Shown: piece after piece, positions 1 to 11,900 of the stretch
How the letters are laid out: every line of letters starts with the position of its first letter
Numbering within the stretch: position 1 is the first letter of the stretch
NCBI GenBank assembly: GCA_030272585.1
Contig: BSYQ01000010.1
Coordinates: 2,728,001 to 2,792,000, forward strand
Source: Bryopsis sp. KO-2023
Lineage: Eukaryota > Chlorophyta > Ulvophyceae > Bryopsidales > Bryopsidaceae
DNA: 64,000 nucleotides
Direction: 5' to 3'
Position numbers and translations under genes: made by a program
The notes under the pieces: model-generated
What the model saw: only the letters and a program-made list of their open reading frames with translations
The model's database searches: none
What the model was told of the DNA's origin: nothing

Positions 1-3000
1 TTTTTCAAATCAAAACCTCCGTTTTCGTAATCATTTTTTTTCCTCCACCCACAAATGAAAACACTTTTAAATCCCGCTTCTCTATTATTTCCCTCAGGAA
101 TTTAAAAACCGAAATTTAAAACCGAGGTCTTTTTTTTTCTGCTTCTCCTTCATCTTCTTCCCTTTTTTTGTTTCTTTTTCTTAATTAAAAAAAAAGGAAA
201 AGAAATACAAAAAAAAGCAAGAAACGAAAGAAAAAAAAAGTCACACACACACACACACAAAACACACACAATGAACAGGAATGCACTGGGGACTTGGCAC
301 TTACACAACTTCCTGTTTTTTTTGTTGTTTTTTTCCATCCTCCCATTCCGAATTTTTTTCCAGACCCCCCCCCCCTTTTTCCCTTCAAAATCCCATCTTT
401 TTTTTCTTTATGCTCATATAAACCTTTTTTTCATTTAAAAAAAAAAAGAAAAAATCCACAATCAAAGTTATGTAAGAACATCCCCTTTTTTGAATAGAAA
501 CATAGAGGGCAATCTAAAAAAAAAAAGCACAAAAAAAAGAAAAAATGACACAGCATCCATTTCATCATCAACATGTCTTTTCCTCTTTTTTTTTTTTTCC
601 TTTCCCCATTTTTTTTTTCAAAATATATTCCAGGCCGGATGGCAGTCTACTCAAAATATCAATCAGAGGTAGGGCAGGGGTTGAGAAATATATATATATA
701 TATGTCTGCGAAAATACAAAAATTTCCCAATCCTATAGATGTCATGCTGAGAGGGGGAAAAAAAAACCCACAACCTCAATTTTCTATTGAGGATTTTTTT
801 TTTTAACCAGAAATTTACGAGGAAAAAAAAAATCCACTCGAAAAAACTCCTGTGAAAAAACCTCGACCCCTCATCTTTTCTTTTCCCCACCCCAAAATGG
901 ATTTGTTTATAATTCTCGAAAGAGGACCGAGCAGAAAATATATACGGATATATACATATATGTATATAACATGTGAAGCACCAGGGGGAAAAAATACAAA
1001 GAAAGAAAAAAAACACGCACACACATTCCGAAACCAAATCAATAACCATAGTCTCCTCCTCCATCTCTTGTTTTTTTCCCTTCGAGAAAAAAAGAGGAGG
1101 CAAATATATACATGCATGTATATCTATGTGAAAAAAAATACACATATGCAAAAATATGTGCATTCACATGTATATATTCTTGTTGGATTTTGTTTGCTGT
1201 TTTTCCACCACCTCAATTTGCAATGAACTCTCATCCCCTTTTCCCCCAAAAAATAGAATTCCACAGAAACACTAAAACATCACGCAAAAGGACAAGAAAT
1301 TATTGCTTTTCCTGGAAAGCATTTTTGTTGTTTTGGTGTCAAAAAATTCCCGGGAAAAAAAAAAAAAAGCAAACAAAATCAAAGCGTTTTTTCTCTCTCT
1401 CTTTCCCCCTCTTTCCTCTTTCTCCGCTTTTTTTTTGTTTTGATTGTATTTTCCCCCAAAAGAAAAAAGAACTATGAATGCAAGCTCCAAAATCCCCCTC
1501 CCCCCCATGAAAATGGCAAACCCCTTTTTCCCTCCTCTTTTGAGTGTCAAGTCTTTCGTGAAAAAAAAAAAAAAAGAATAAGAAAAGGGAAGGGAAAAAA
1601 CCAACAACACTCCCTCCCCTTTCTTTCTTTTTTCCTATCCAACCCTTTCGGAAAAAAAAAAATCAAACAAACAAAACAAAAAAACACATAATTTTTTTAT
1701 GTAACTTTTTTTTTAACTTGTCACAAAAAGTTTTGTTGTACATGAATGCTTTCCATCTTTTTTTTCTTTCCTTTTTCTCCCCCCCCCCCCAGCCAAATAC
1801 CTTTTTTTTATGGCTTTTTCTCCCTCTCTGTTTGTTTTTTGCACTTCTTTTCCCTTTCATCCCCCAAATCGATTTTTTTTTCTGGTTTTTTCTCTCACTC
1901 TTTTTCACTTGCTCTCACACTTTTTTCCATCCCCTCCTCTGCTTTCCTTTCTTGTGTGTTTTTTGTTTTTTTTGCTGGCAAGGCGGAGAAAAAAACCAAC
2001 AAAAAAACCCTAACTAAATGATGAGAATCAGCCATGGATTGAACAAACACTTATGTAACGAAAGAAAACTCAATTGCTCAACTATGAACTGATCTGATGC
2101 CAACATTTTACCCCTCTTTTTTTCCCCCAACATTTCCTCTTCTTTTTTTTCAAATGTTCTAAACCTCTGTTTTTTTCTCTCCCTTTCTCAACCTCTGTTC
2201 TTTTTCAAAAAAAAAAAAGAAGAGAAAAATGCACAGATGTGGTGTATTCCGGAGACACACCTCATTAAAGCAGCATTCTTTACCTTTTTTTTTTTCTTTT
2301 CTTTTCTTTCTTTTTCTTGGCGTGCAATAAACCACCGGGAACAGCATCGAAACACTTGAGTGTGGAAAATCCTCCCCCCCCAACCCCCCCCTTTTTCTTT
2401 TTCCTCCCCCCCCCCCTCCCCTTTTGTCTTTTTTTCTTTGGTAAAATAAAACCCCAAATCGATTCTATCATGTGATAATGGTGGACATAAAATTCATCAT
2501 CCATACAGTTCTGAGAAAAAAACGACCCCATCGTAAAAACAGTAAAAGGACCCAAAAGAAATGCAAAACGAAAAAAAAAAAACACCTTTCCAATTTCCCC
2601 AGCAGAGGGACACAGTAGCAGACCATCCTAAAATACCTGATTTCATAATATATATAGAGGGGAAAAAAAAAAATAAACAGGAAAAAATTAAAAAAAAACC
2701 TCGCATTGTCAAATTGTCTTTAAACCCCTTCGGTTTTTTTTTGAGGGGGTGGGGGGGAGGGTAGTGTTTTTTTTTCCCCCACCCCCAAACTTCTATTCCC
2801 CCTTTTCCCCCCAAATTTTCATTCCATCTGTTCTAAAAGGTGTGACGATAACCAGTGAGTAACAAGCAAAACTCTAAAAAGAAAACTAGTCTCCAAAAAA
2901 ACCTCGCACACCACACGTTTTCTTCGCTTTCACTTTCCACCTTTCCTTTTTCGACCAGCCGATTAAAAATCCTTTTTCTCTTTTTGTTTTTCAACTGTGG

Positions 3001-3380
3001 GTTTTTCTCTTTCTCTCTCTCTCCCCTTTTTCTTTCCTCTTTCTTTTTTTTTGGGACACCTTTTCCTTTGTCTTTCGTGTACGACATAGAAAAAAAGAAA
3101 GTTAAAGAGAGGGGAGAAAATCAAAAAGTTTTCCTTTTCTCGACTTTTCTTCCCATAATGGGGGTGAGGATGGCAGCCCCCTCCCGTCGACGAACAAAAC
3201 CAGGCGGACATCATACCTACTCGGTTGAGAAACATAGGTCATTTCGAATTTCACATGTCTCTTTCATTTTTCCTTCTGTTTTACGCTTCCTTCGATTTCT
3301 CTATCTCCCTTTCTCACTCTTCTTCTTCTTCTTCTCTCTCACTCTTTTTTTTTACCTCCCTGTTGTTTTTTTTCCCCCCC
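1..3380. other. low-complexity, homopolymer-rich flank, no gene seen
   Basis: I see no gene in this stretch. It is made of long T, A and C runs with few G on the plus strand. Open frames here are artefacts of low complexity, rich in Phe, Lys, Pro and Ser and without domains. It lies 3' of the minus-strand DHHC gene, so in that gene's sense the sequence is G/T/A-rich and C-poor. It could be a long 3' UTR, intergenic DNA, or both. Confidence 0.7.
242..259. repeat. (CA)n microsatellite
   Basis: Nine consecutive CA units, followed after a short interruption by a second CA-rich run to about 270. A simple repeat with no further signal. Confidence 0.9.
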
Positions 3381-3383
3381 ATA

Positions 3384-4745
3384 TCAAGTGCTCCGACCTC
3401 TCCAACTGCCCCTCATCCCATCATCATCCACGATGCGAACCTCCACTGCAGAAGGACTGGTCGCATCATGAGAATTAGTCATGGACGAATGATTCGAAGA
3501 ATGGTTGGAGGAAGTGTGTCGCTCCACCACTTGCAAAGGAGGGGGGCTCTTCTTGCTGCTCGCCCCACTCGGAATTCTGCTGGGAGAAACCACCATTTTC
3601 TTGCTCCTCTCGGAAGCCGGCCGGCCGACATAGCTACCAGAGCGGCTGCTCGTTCGACTGCCTCGGCTCTCCCCGCTATTATCCCCCGAAATGGGATCCA
3701 TCCCCACCACCTGCCCAGTTCGGTCTCTGTACTCTCGAGTGGTGACCGACCTCATCTCCGTTTCGTACCCAGATTGGGCATCCCGCTGGAACGAAACCAC
3801 CTGGACTCGGGGCACCGTGGTTGCAGGGGGAGGGGGGGTCACCGGAGGCACGGCAGCTGTTCTTTGAACTGCCCTGAAATCGATTGGTGGCAGAGGGGAT
3901 TTCTGGAACCACACTTGCCAGCAGTTCCTGGCGCACCCTTCGTCATAAGGGTTCTGCGCCCTGTCGTACCCATACCGGAAATTCTCGTAGGTGGTCTGAT
4001 TGGTGGACACGAGATATATGTGGAAAATGCTGAGCCCCCCCACGAACAGGAAAAACAGGGCCGTGTAGCCCGACAGAGCGACCGCCGCTGGGGCTTCTCG
4101 AATGGCGTCCAGAGCGTCAATTTTCTCCCCTTCGTTCCTCTTCTCGGTCAGCTCATCGTACTCGAATTTGACCGCGACAATTCCCGTGGCGCACACGAAA
4201 ATGCACAGAAGAGACGCCGAGAAGATGAACAGCAGGAACCACCTGTAATTGCGCCTCCCGATAGTCGTCCCGACCCACGGACAGTGGTGGTCGAATTTCT
4301 CGATGCAGTTGTCGTTCACGCTGCAATGATGAGCTCGAGGGGGTTGGTAGAAGTGGCATGTTTCGTTATACCGCACCAACACCCGGTGCCCGTTCACGAT
4401 TTCCTCTTTCGTTTTGTTTTTCCGCCCCGAATGGTACTCTTCGTCGGGCTCTTGACGCATCAGGATGCCGGGGTCCATGCACCCGGTCCTGAACAAAAAG
4501 AATAGGGCCGCGAGGCCCAAAAACCCACCCACGATGGGAATGGCGATGTTCACCTCTCTCCGCAGGACGGGTCCCACGAACACCAGAAACACCACCAGCG
4601 GCCCGAGAATCAAAGTCGTCGTTCCCAGGAGCGCTTTCCAATTGGGGCCCGCGATGCACCGTCCCCCGCAGAAAAATCGTTCATTTCCCTGCCAAACCTG
4701 GAACAACCGCACCGCTCGCTCCCCTTCATGATTCCTACCAGGCAT
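3384..4745 (-). CDS. DHHC-type protein S-acyltransferase, zinc ligands partly lost
   Basis: A 453-residue integral membrane enzyme that would attach palmitate to cysteines of target proteins at endomembranes or the plasma membrane. It is uninterrupted. The N-terminal VWQGNERFFCGGR segment matches the conserved start of plant-type PATs. Four membrane segments lie near residues 38-60, 67-86, 167-190 and 215-240. A DPG motif is at 91-93, the catalytic DHHC at 152-155 and a TTYE motif near 250, all in family order. A Ser/Pro/Arg-rich cytoplasmic tail follows from about 300. Oddly, three cysteines of the standard cysteine-rich domain are replaced: N127, N144 and T161. C130, H140, C141 and C147 remain. 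An in-frame stop lies 54 nt upstream, which supports this start, although a spliced leader exon is not excluded. Family assignment is firm; substrate is unknown. Confidence 0.93.
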   Translation of the reverse strand: MPGRNHEGERAVRLFQVWQGNERFFCGGRCIAGPNWKALLGTTTLILGPLVVFLVFVGPVLRREVNIAIPIVGGFLGLAALFFLFRTGCMDPGILMRQEPDEEYHSGRKNKTKEEIVNGHRVLVRYNETCHFYQPPRAHHCSVNDNCIEKFDHHCPWVGTTIGRRNYRWFLLFIFSASLLCIFVCATGIVAVKFEYDELTEKRNEGEKIDALDAIREAPAAVALSGYTALFFLFVGGLSIFHIYLVSTNQTTYENFRYGYDRAQNPYDEGCARNCWQVWFQKSPLPPIDFRAVQRTAAVPPVTPPPPATTVPRVQVVSFQRDAQSGYETEMRSVTTREYRDRTGQVVGMDPISGDNSGESRGSRTSSRSGSYVGRPASERSKKMVVSPSRIPSGASSKKSPPPLQVVERHTSSNHSSNHSSMTNSHDATSPSAVEVRIVDDDGMRGSWRGRST

Positions 4746-4892
4746 TCCGAACTTCCCTTGGCGAGCGCAGAGGATTTCCAGTCACGCTTTTTTTTTTCAC
4801 CCTCCTGCTCCAAATTCCCCCAGAAAAATAACCCTTGCTTCACTTTTTGGTTTTTTAGGTTCACGCAAAAAAAAGAAACCGACCCCCCTTGT

Positions 4893-5261
4893 TCAATCGT
4901 ACAAGATGTCCACCGTACAGAAACAGCTCAACGCTTTGGAAGGCACGCAAGTGGGCCTGGTCGGCCGCGGGTAGTAAGGAACCGCCGAAACTTGTTGAAC
5001 CTCTGGAACGGGAGCCCCTTCGACAGCTTCCGTCGCAGGGACACCGCTTTTTCGATCTTCCTTTTTCTGCTGCCGCGCCCTGCGCTCCGAACGACACCTC
5101 ACTCCGAGCGCCAGTTTGCCTTCTGGATTCCCCGGGTCCGACGGATGTTTGACCAGAGCGAAGAGATTGGGCTCGCCGGTCAGCTTGGGTGAGGACGTGG
5201 TGGTGCTGCTGCTGTCACCGCTTTTTCGTTCAAGACCCTCCGCAGAATCAGCGCTGCTCAT
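4893..5261 (-). other. possible small ORF or upstream exon of the DHHC gene
   Basis: An open frame of 122 codons starts at an ATG at 5,261 in a GC-richer island that stands out from the AT-rich flanks. The product would be hydrophilic: Ser/Thr-rich near its start, then Arg/Lys-rich, then Pro/Val-rich. I recognise no domain. It sits just upstream of the DHHC gene in the same orientation, so it may be a 5' exon or leader of that gene. I could not find a phase-consistent splice junction joining the two. It could also be non-coding promoter-proximal sequence. Confidence 0.3.
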
Positions 5262-5567
5262 ATCAGAAACGTGAAAACTCAGTGTGCATGCCCGAAACCC
5301 CGCTACGCGAACGCTGGAGACACGCCACCGCAGACTGGCCGAACCACAGGTGGTGTGGAAAAGATATCTGGGGTATTTCCACCAGGTCCGACAGCTGAGA
5401 TCGTCAACCTTGTCAAACTGTTTCGAATGCCGATCGTGAGTGGAAGCGAATGGCAGATTTTTGATCGGGTCCGTCCCAGCCCGCAGCTGACCGCAGCCCG
5501 GGATGGTTGGGTAACGGTTACTGTTTTCAAATGCATTTTCCCAATCCAATGCACACCACCCAATCAA

Positions 5568-6333
5568 TCTTCATGCAAGGAAAAAATATATACCCATCGA
5601 TTCATGCTTAGAAAATAAATTTTGGCCTTTAAGAAATAGGTGTAAAGAACTTAACTTTCGACTTTCTGATATTTACTCCAACCCCCCCCCCCCTCTTAAG
5701 GAGACCGTTTTTCTTCCCTTTCCATTGTTCCTTATTTTTCTTCTTCTGCGGTTAAGTGTTGTCGAAAGTTGTGTGGGTTTTTGTGTAAGAAGGGTTCCAC
5801 ACATCTCCATACCCCACCTGATGGGTTTCTTTCAAAACAAGCAGCAACTGCAATCTATCAATTATAGATTGAGTTGCTGTTGTATTGAGCTCCCACTTTT
5901 CCCAGATTTCCAATCAATTTACTGCTGTTTCGAACGAAGACACCACAGCAATATTAAATAAATGTTCACAGCGAAGGTCCGAGCATTATGGAAAAACGAC
6001 GGTGAAAAGAAGGCAAAAGAAAAGAAAAAAGAATGGATGGAAAAACAATTCACTAGGAAATCCACACCCATGGAAGTATATCATGTCGAAAAGGAGCCAG
6101 AAGCACCCTGTGAAATTTGACAGACACAAGGAAAAGGGAAAGATTGGGGGGGGGGGGGTTGAACAATCTTCACCACTCTTTTCCCCGTATTGTATCAACA
6201 CATAACTGAGGGAGGGAGCTGAAAACAGCCCACAGTAATTTTTTTCTCTACATTTCAGAATACAGGATTACAGGCCAGGTGAAAACAACATTGTGCCACG
6301 GGCGTGTTTTTCTGGGTGTTTTTTTCCCCTTTC
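5568..6333. other. intergenic, no gene seen
   Basis: AT-rich sequence with a C run near 5,684 and a G run near 6,147. The short frames lack any recognisable motif. The region separates the upstream end of the DHHC gene from the 3' end of the NDUFS6 gene, both on the minus strand. Confidence 0.6.
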
Positions 6334-7621
6334 TCAATGTGCTCCTCCTCCTTTCCAGTCATCGGAATAGTATTTGTAGCCCGTGTATTTGCAAGTGACG
6401 GGTTTTTCCAGACTGGACCCCCTCAAATCGAGGTATGAAACGGGGGCTCCCAAAGAAGGATGGTCGCCTGTGGCAAGGAATTTCACAGGAATTTCATCAA
6501 ACACTCGGGGAAAAAAACAAAACAAAAAAGCAAATTGGAAAACGAAAGCGATCGAACGAAATGGATTATCTCGATATTTAAATTTGTTTTCAAAAAAAGC
6601 TCTTGACATGGATATTTCCTTGGTTTTTTTTGTTTTTGTTTTTCATATTGTTTTTTGTTCATTTTGTGTGTTTTTCGATTTCGATTTCATTTTCCTGCTT
6701 CTGAAACATTGTCAGGAACGATACCCGTGCAAGAAAAAAAAATAATATTAATAATATAATGTTAAAAATAGCAGTTTCACCCTGCAAAAAAGGAAAGATT
6801 CAAAAAACAATAATAATAATTAAAAAAAAGTGAGTTTTTACCCCTCCAAAAGGTTTCTGAATGAACAATCACCAAAAAATAAATAAATAAAACTCTCAGA
6901 AATGCTTGTCCTTGAGAAACTATGTGGATGATGCCACTGTGCTCACTTCCTTGGCAGGCCACGACTAGACCCTTCACTTTTTTGGGTTCAACTTCTGAGA
7001 CGTATTGCATTGGGCTTTTCCTGTCACCCTGCATTCCAAATTTCAAACACCACAAAAAATCCACAACAGTGTAACGAAAGAATAATGCAGATCACTCCCA
7101 GTACAGCAATACACCCCCAAAAAAAAAATGCTCAGGAAAAATAAATACTAACACATAAAATGCTGGAAAACCCAAACTGGATTACGGAGGGAATGGCCCC
7201 CATTGAGTTCAAGGCCTCATAATCACCCATTTGAAACCGTTGAGAAATTTTTATTTTTATTATTTTTTTTATTTTTTTTAATCTTGTCTTTATTCTTCCA
7301 ATCCACACCGTTTTCTGAAAGAACAGTTTTTCAGAAAAATATTTCCTATTTTTTGTCAGAGAAACGCAGTGAAAAGACGACCCCAATAACGCATACCTGC
7401 AACCATTTTCCTGTGTGGGTTTTGATGCCGTCACCCACGCCGAGCCCACTGACTGACTTCAAGTCATTTTCGAAAGCAGCACCTCCCTTGACAGTGGTGG
7501 GGATGTCGTCGAAAGCTTTCGTGATCTCGCTCAGCCCGCGAGTCGTGCACCAAGAACTCGCCGGACGAATATCAAGCACGGACCTCTTCGCACCGGAGAA
7601 AATTCTCGAAAGCAAAGCCAT
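6334..7621 (-). CDS. NDUFS6: mitochondrial complex I subunit NDUFS6 (13 kDa, zinc-site variant)
   Basis: Three exons: 7621-7397, 7028-6947 and 6467-6334. They join in phase through GT-AG introns and give 146 residues. This is an accessory matrix-arm subunit of NADH:ubiquinone oxidoreductase, needed for late assembly. The Arg/Ser-rich N-terminus looks like a mitochondrial targeting peptide. HTGKWLQ at the end of exon 1, KSPMQYVSEVEPKKVKG in exon 2 and CKYTGYKYY near the end follow plant NDUFS6 closely. The usual zinc set is Cys-His-Cys-Cys. Here C100 and C128 are kept, but the His position is A110 and the last Cys is T131; H105 lies nearby. The tail ends in Gly-Gly-Gly-Ala-His. Length suits the family. 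Identification is strong; whether it binds zinc is doubtful. Confidence 0.88.
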
Positions 7622-8928
7622 CGTGCAGCCTTGCCCTCTGCATGTCGGTTTCGATTAATCGGCTGCCAGAAAAGACTGCTTCGTCCGTCTGACTTCGATT
7701 TCAGGATCCTTGGGAGCTCTCCAACGGAAAAATGGCCTTTTTCTTTTTTTTTCGAGGGGGGGGGGTCTTTGGGTGTTGTGTTGTTTTTTTGGTGGATTGG
7801 TTCAAAAGGAAAATTTGAAGACAGACAGACAGACGCTGAAGTATCGGCACCTCGGTCAATCATAAATTTATTTTTTGATGAACTTTTTGCAAGAGGGGGA
7901 GAATTGTTGTCTTCACTGAAGTGTTCTGCTTAGGTCAATTATGTGTAGATCGCTTTTAAGACGGAGTTTTTGCGCCTCTCTTATCACAAGTGAACCACAA
8001 TTCCAACACCACAAGATGATTACAGAAGTCCAACAAAAACTGATTGTTTTTATGATTACAAATACAGCAAACAAAAACTTCAGGCCCTGTGCAGAGAGGA
8101 TCTTCATTTTTTCGTTGTCCTTTTTTTTTGTCCCCCTCCACTATGTAACCAGGTTATATTAATATCTATTATATCATACTTAGTACATATTTATAATATC
8201 AATATTGATAATGTTATCGAACCATGCTTGTTGTCGTGTGGTGTGGTGTTCATCACAAGTAAGGTTCTAACTTCAGCTGTTTGAATCTTGGATGGAGACA
8301 ATCCTCTCCTTGAACAAGTTTCGAATCAATTGCACCAACAAATATCAAAAGGGTCCAAAATTCATTGTGATCAAACAGTACAGTTTTAAACTTCGAATTG
8401 ACAACCTTTTTTTCTGGTCAATACATCAAATTTTACAACATCTCTGCCTACAGTACCGCAATCGTTTCCTAGCGAACACTACACCGAAAAGTTTTTAACC
8501 CCCCCTATCCATTTTTTTAAAGTTTCCATATGATCTCAAGCATGGTGAATGATCCAAATCACAACACGAATGCCATTGCCCAACCTGGCTCTTGAGGTCC
8601 AGCAATATATATGTAAAAAATCAATATCAGTCAGACACCAAAATTCTTTGTTTTACAACGTATGCAAGTATATTTTTTTTGGCCAAATCAGGACAGCGTG
8701 AGGAAGAAAAAGCTTAATACTTTAACAATCTTCATGAAAATTGGCCCGACTCCCCTGGGACCGCAGACCGATCAGACAGAAACTTGTCGGAATTAGTTGG
8801 GATTAGTTCGCAACCCAGCCCAAACCGGTCAACTTGTTTTTGATAAAGCGACCGGTGCCATTTCTGTGCGCAATACCACATACTCTTTTCTGCGTTCGTG
8901 TCTATCCTTTGTGCAAGCTTTACAGGAT
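7622..8928. other. intergenic between divergent genes, no gene seen
   Basis: This stretch separates the minus-strand NDUFS6 gene from the plus-strand giant surface-protein gene, so it should hold both promoters. It has a G run at about 7,756, an AT-rich block near 8,150-8,230, and no open frame with a recognisable domain. No promoter element could be assigned with confidence. Confidence 0.6.
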
Positions 8929-11900
8929 GCGAACGACTAACGCGACCGCCCTCTACGGGGCGGTTTTGATATGGGTGAGCGCGAAACCTGGCCGGCGCTG
9001 CCCCAAGCGCCCATCTGACCCTTGCCATCACATCTTTCGAGCTTCGTTCCACGCTCTTTGCGCCCCACTTTCGCCAGAGACAAGTTTTCTCGCTTTTGCA
9101 CTCTCTCTTTGACCACAGTTGACAGTCCTTATATTGTGGGTTGACTCTCCTTGACCTGCTTGTGTTTTGCTGCGCAGACCTTACTATGTCGGGCGCACAC
9201 AGCTCCTGGTAGGTCAATATCGTGGGCGATCGCTCTGTGACTGCGCGTTGTGACCTAAGGCCTCCTCTAGCACACCATTTTATTGTGGGCGGCAGCGTCA
9301 GGTGGTGGGCTGCGGCGACTTGTGTTGAGACTTGTGTTGCGCTGATAGATCCGAAGGAATGCTCATCGACGTGCCGGGCGAAGACATCCTGCGCCACGAA
9401 AGCCAGGGACAGTTGCAATTATCCATGCCTATGGGACCAAAGCGAACTAGACGACCTCGGGCTCGGCAATGTCGTCGCAGAGCGGACAGTGGATGCATTC
9501 TGTCCTTCTGCAGTTGCTTACATGGAGTCCAAGTATGATGAGATCGGCGAGGAGCTGTTTGTGTCGGACGAATTCTGCGGGACGGTATGTACGGACGAGT
9601 TGCAAACGTCGTGCGAGACTGTGGAGCTCTACTCGCTGAAAGGTGGGCGGCGGCATGCTTCCCGACGTGATTCTGTTTCTGATTTGTTGCTTATCCGCAT
9701 CAACAGTATTTTTGGCCCTCTGGTGTCGCAACCCAAACGCGAGTGTTTCTATGCGTTCTGTCAGGTGACGCGAATACCACAATCGTGGACTTCATGGTGC
9801 TGAACGAGATGTGCAACCTCTCGGACGCATGCAAAGAGTGCCACGAGGACCCCATCGAGTTCGCCAAGGAGTTTAGGGCCATTTCCAGCTCCGGCACGAA
9901 AGCGTGGCTCGAAAAGTGCAAAGAAATCGTTGCTCACGAAGAAGGAGAGTGCAGGCGAGCATCCAACCGGGAATAAATGTATTCATTCTCTTCCCAACGC
10001 GCGAGGAACCTGTCTTTGACTCTGTGTGCTGATGGCTGTATTGTAGATCTATTTGCGACCAAATCGACTCCCGTGAATGTTGGAAGGAGAGCCAACACTG
10101 CACCTGTGAGGAGGGAAAAGGGCCCAACTATCAAGGTAACCCTGGGTGGTATCTGTGATGGTTTCTGTCCAGGTTTATGCACTGATCACTGAGTTTCTTT
10201 CTTTTCATGTGGATTCTTCAGAGCCCGCAAGCGATCCACCACTTGCAGAACCCCCCCTGACCAACGAGCACCGAGATGAATACCGCCATCCCATGTCTTG
10301 CGATGGCCACTGCCACAACGAGCATCAAATGCTTGAAGAGACATGCAACCAAGCCAGAAGCTTTGATGAATGCTTCGATCTAAGTCACTGCAGATGGGGC
10401 GACTTTGACAGGGTACACAGAAGGAGCTTGAGATTATTCTTAGACTAATCTGGTTGCAGTGTTGATCGATTAACCACTCCGAATGAACCTGAAATGAAAA
10501 TGTGGATTTGATTGCAGATGACGATGCTCTATCAAAGAGAAATTGCCCCATCCCAGCAAAACCAGGTCTGCGAAGCAGCCACAAACATATTAGAAGCTCT
10601 AAGAAGAGATTCCACTTCTGATGCTATAGTCGCTTGCAAGAAGTCGCTCTCCTGCGATTCGAGAGACGAGGACTTCTGTGCATTATTCCATGACGATAAC
10701 AGCGGTCCCCCTGGCCGCAAACTTCTTGCCAAGGATGTCATTTCCATGAGAAGGATTCTGGGCTTGATTCCCCAAGATACAACCGCCCAATGGGATGACT
10801 TGAAAGTGGCCGAATTTTTCCAGAAAGCTTTCGAGTGTGCCATGTGCGAGTCTTGTGTGGAAGGCAGTGACCTGTTCCTTGAATTCCAAAGTATTGATCA
10901 TAGCATTCCTATCAAGGACATCAGGGACGCATGTCTCCTGCAAGAAGAAGAACCTGCAAACGGGGAGTGTACAAGCATTTGCAGCACCCCTGAGAGTTGC
11001 ATGAACCACCCCGAGGAGTGCTCCTGCACATCAGGTATGATGCTCGTGTTCAAAGTTCTGACGGTGCCATTTCTCGAGCAGTATCTGAGGGGGCAGTCTT
11101 GCTCTTTAGGCGAAGTGCCGCCTGTATGCAAGGACACATGCACCCCCATTGATCCCCACTGGGAGTGTTCAGTATATAACAATGAAGAATGCGTTTCGAG
11201 TCCCACGTGTGTGTGGGAAGAAGACGAGTTGAACCACACCTTTTGCGAATTCTGGGCCGATCGCCCGGAAGGCAATAACACAGCTGTGATGAACGACTGC
11301 TTTGCTCAAATGAGCTCCAAGGGCCGCTGCAGGTAGGAATAGTTTCTTGACCTACTAGTTCCGGTTTGGAATTTTAAGATTCCAAACCAATCTATACTAC
11401 TTTTCTGTGCTTGCCTGCAGGTCCCGGTGCGACCTGTTGGACTCTCGGGAATGCTGGAAGGATGCTTATTGCTCCTGTGGAGGTGATTCGCCAGCACAGT
11501 CTTATCTCTCAGCCCACATTAAGAAAGTTGTGTTTGCTGGTTTTAAGCGTCAATGTGGGTATCCTTAGATCACGAAGCATTCTCATACGGAGCAATGCCT
11601 CCTGAAACCGAGCCAGCCCAGGCACCAGATGCATCACCTTTTTACAACCACACGGCACCCCCAACTTTACAGTTCATCCCCATGCAAACCTCTGTTTGCG
11701 AGTCCGCAAGAACAAGCGAACTTTGCCACACGATCTCACTCAACAGTGAAACGAAGTGTGCATGGACGGAGAGAAACCCAGCAGAGAGAACCCACAGCGT
11801 TGAGACCGCGAAAACGTTTGCTAGCGCCGTGTGTCCCCACCTGGGGGGCATCATATTTCGATACCCGTCCAAAGGAATGCACCACCCTTTCGTCGACAAC

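Noticed and set aside
3225-4505. A 426-codon open frame on the plus strand
   Set aside because: It is antisense to the DHHC gene, whose motifs are unmistakable, and its own product is low in complexity and lacks domains.
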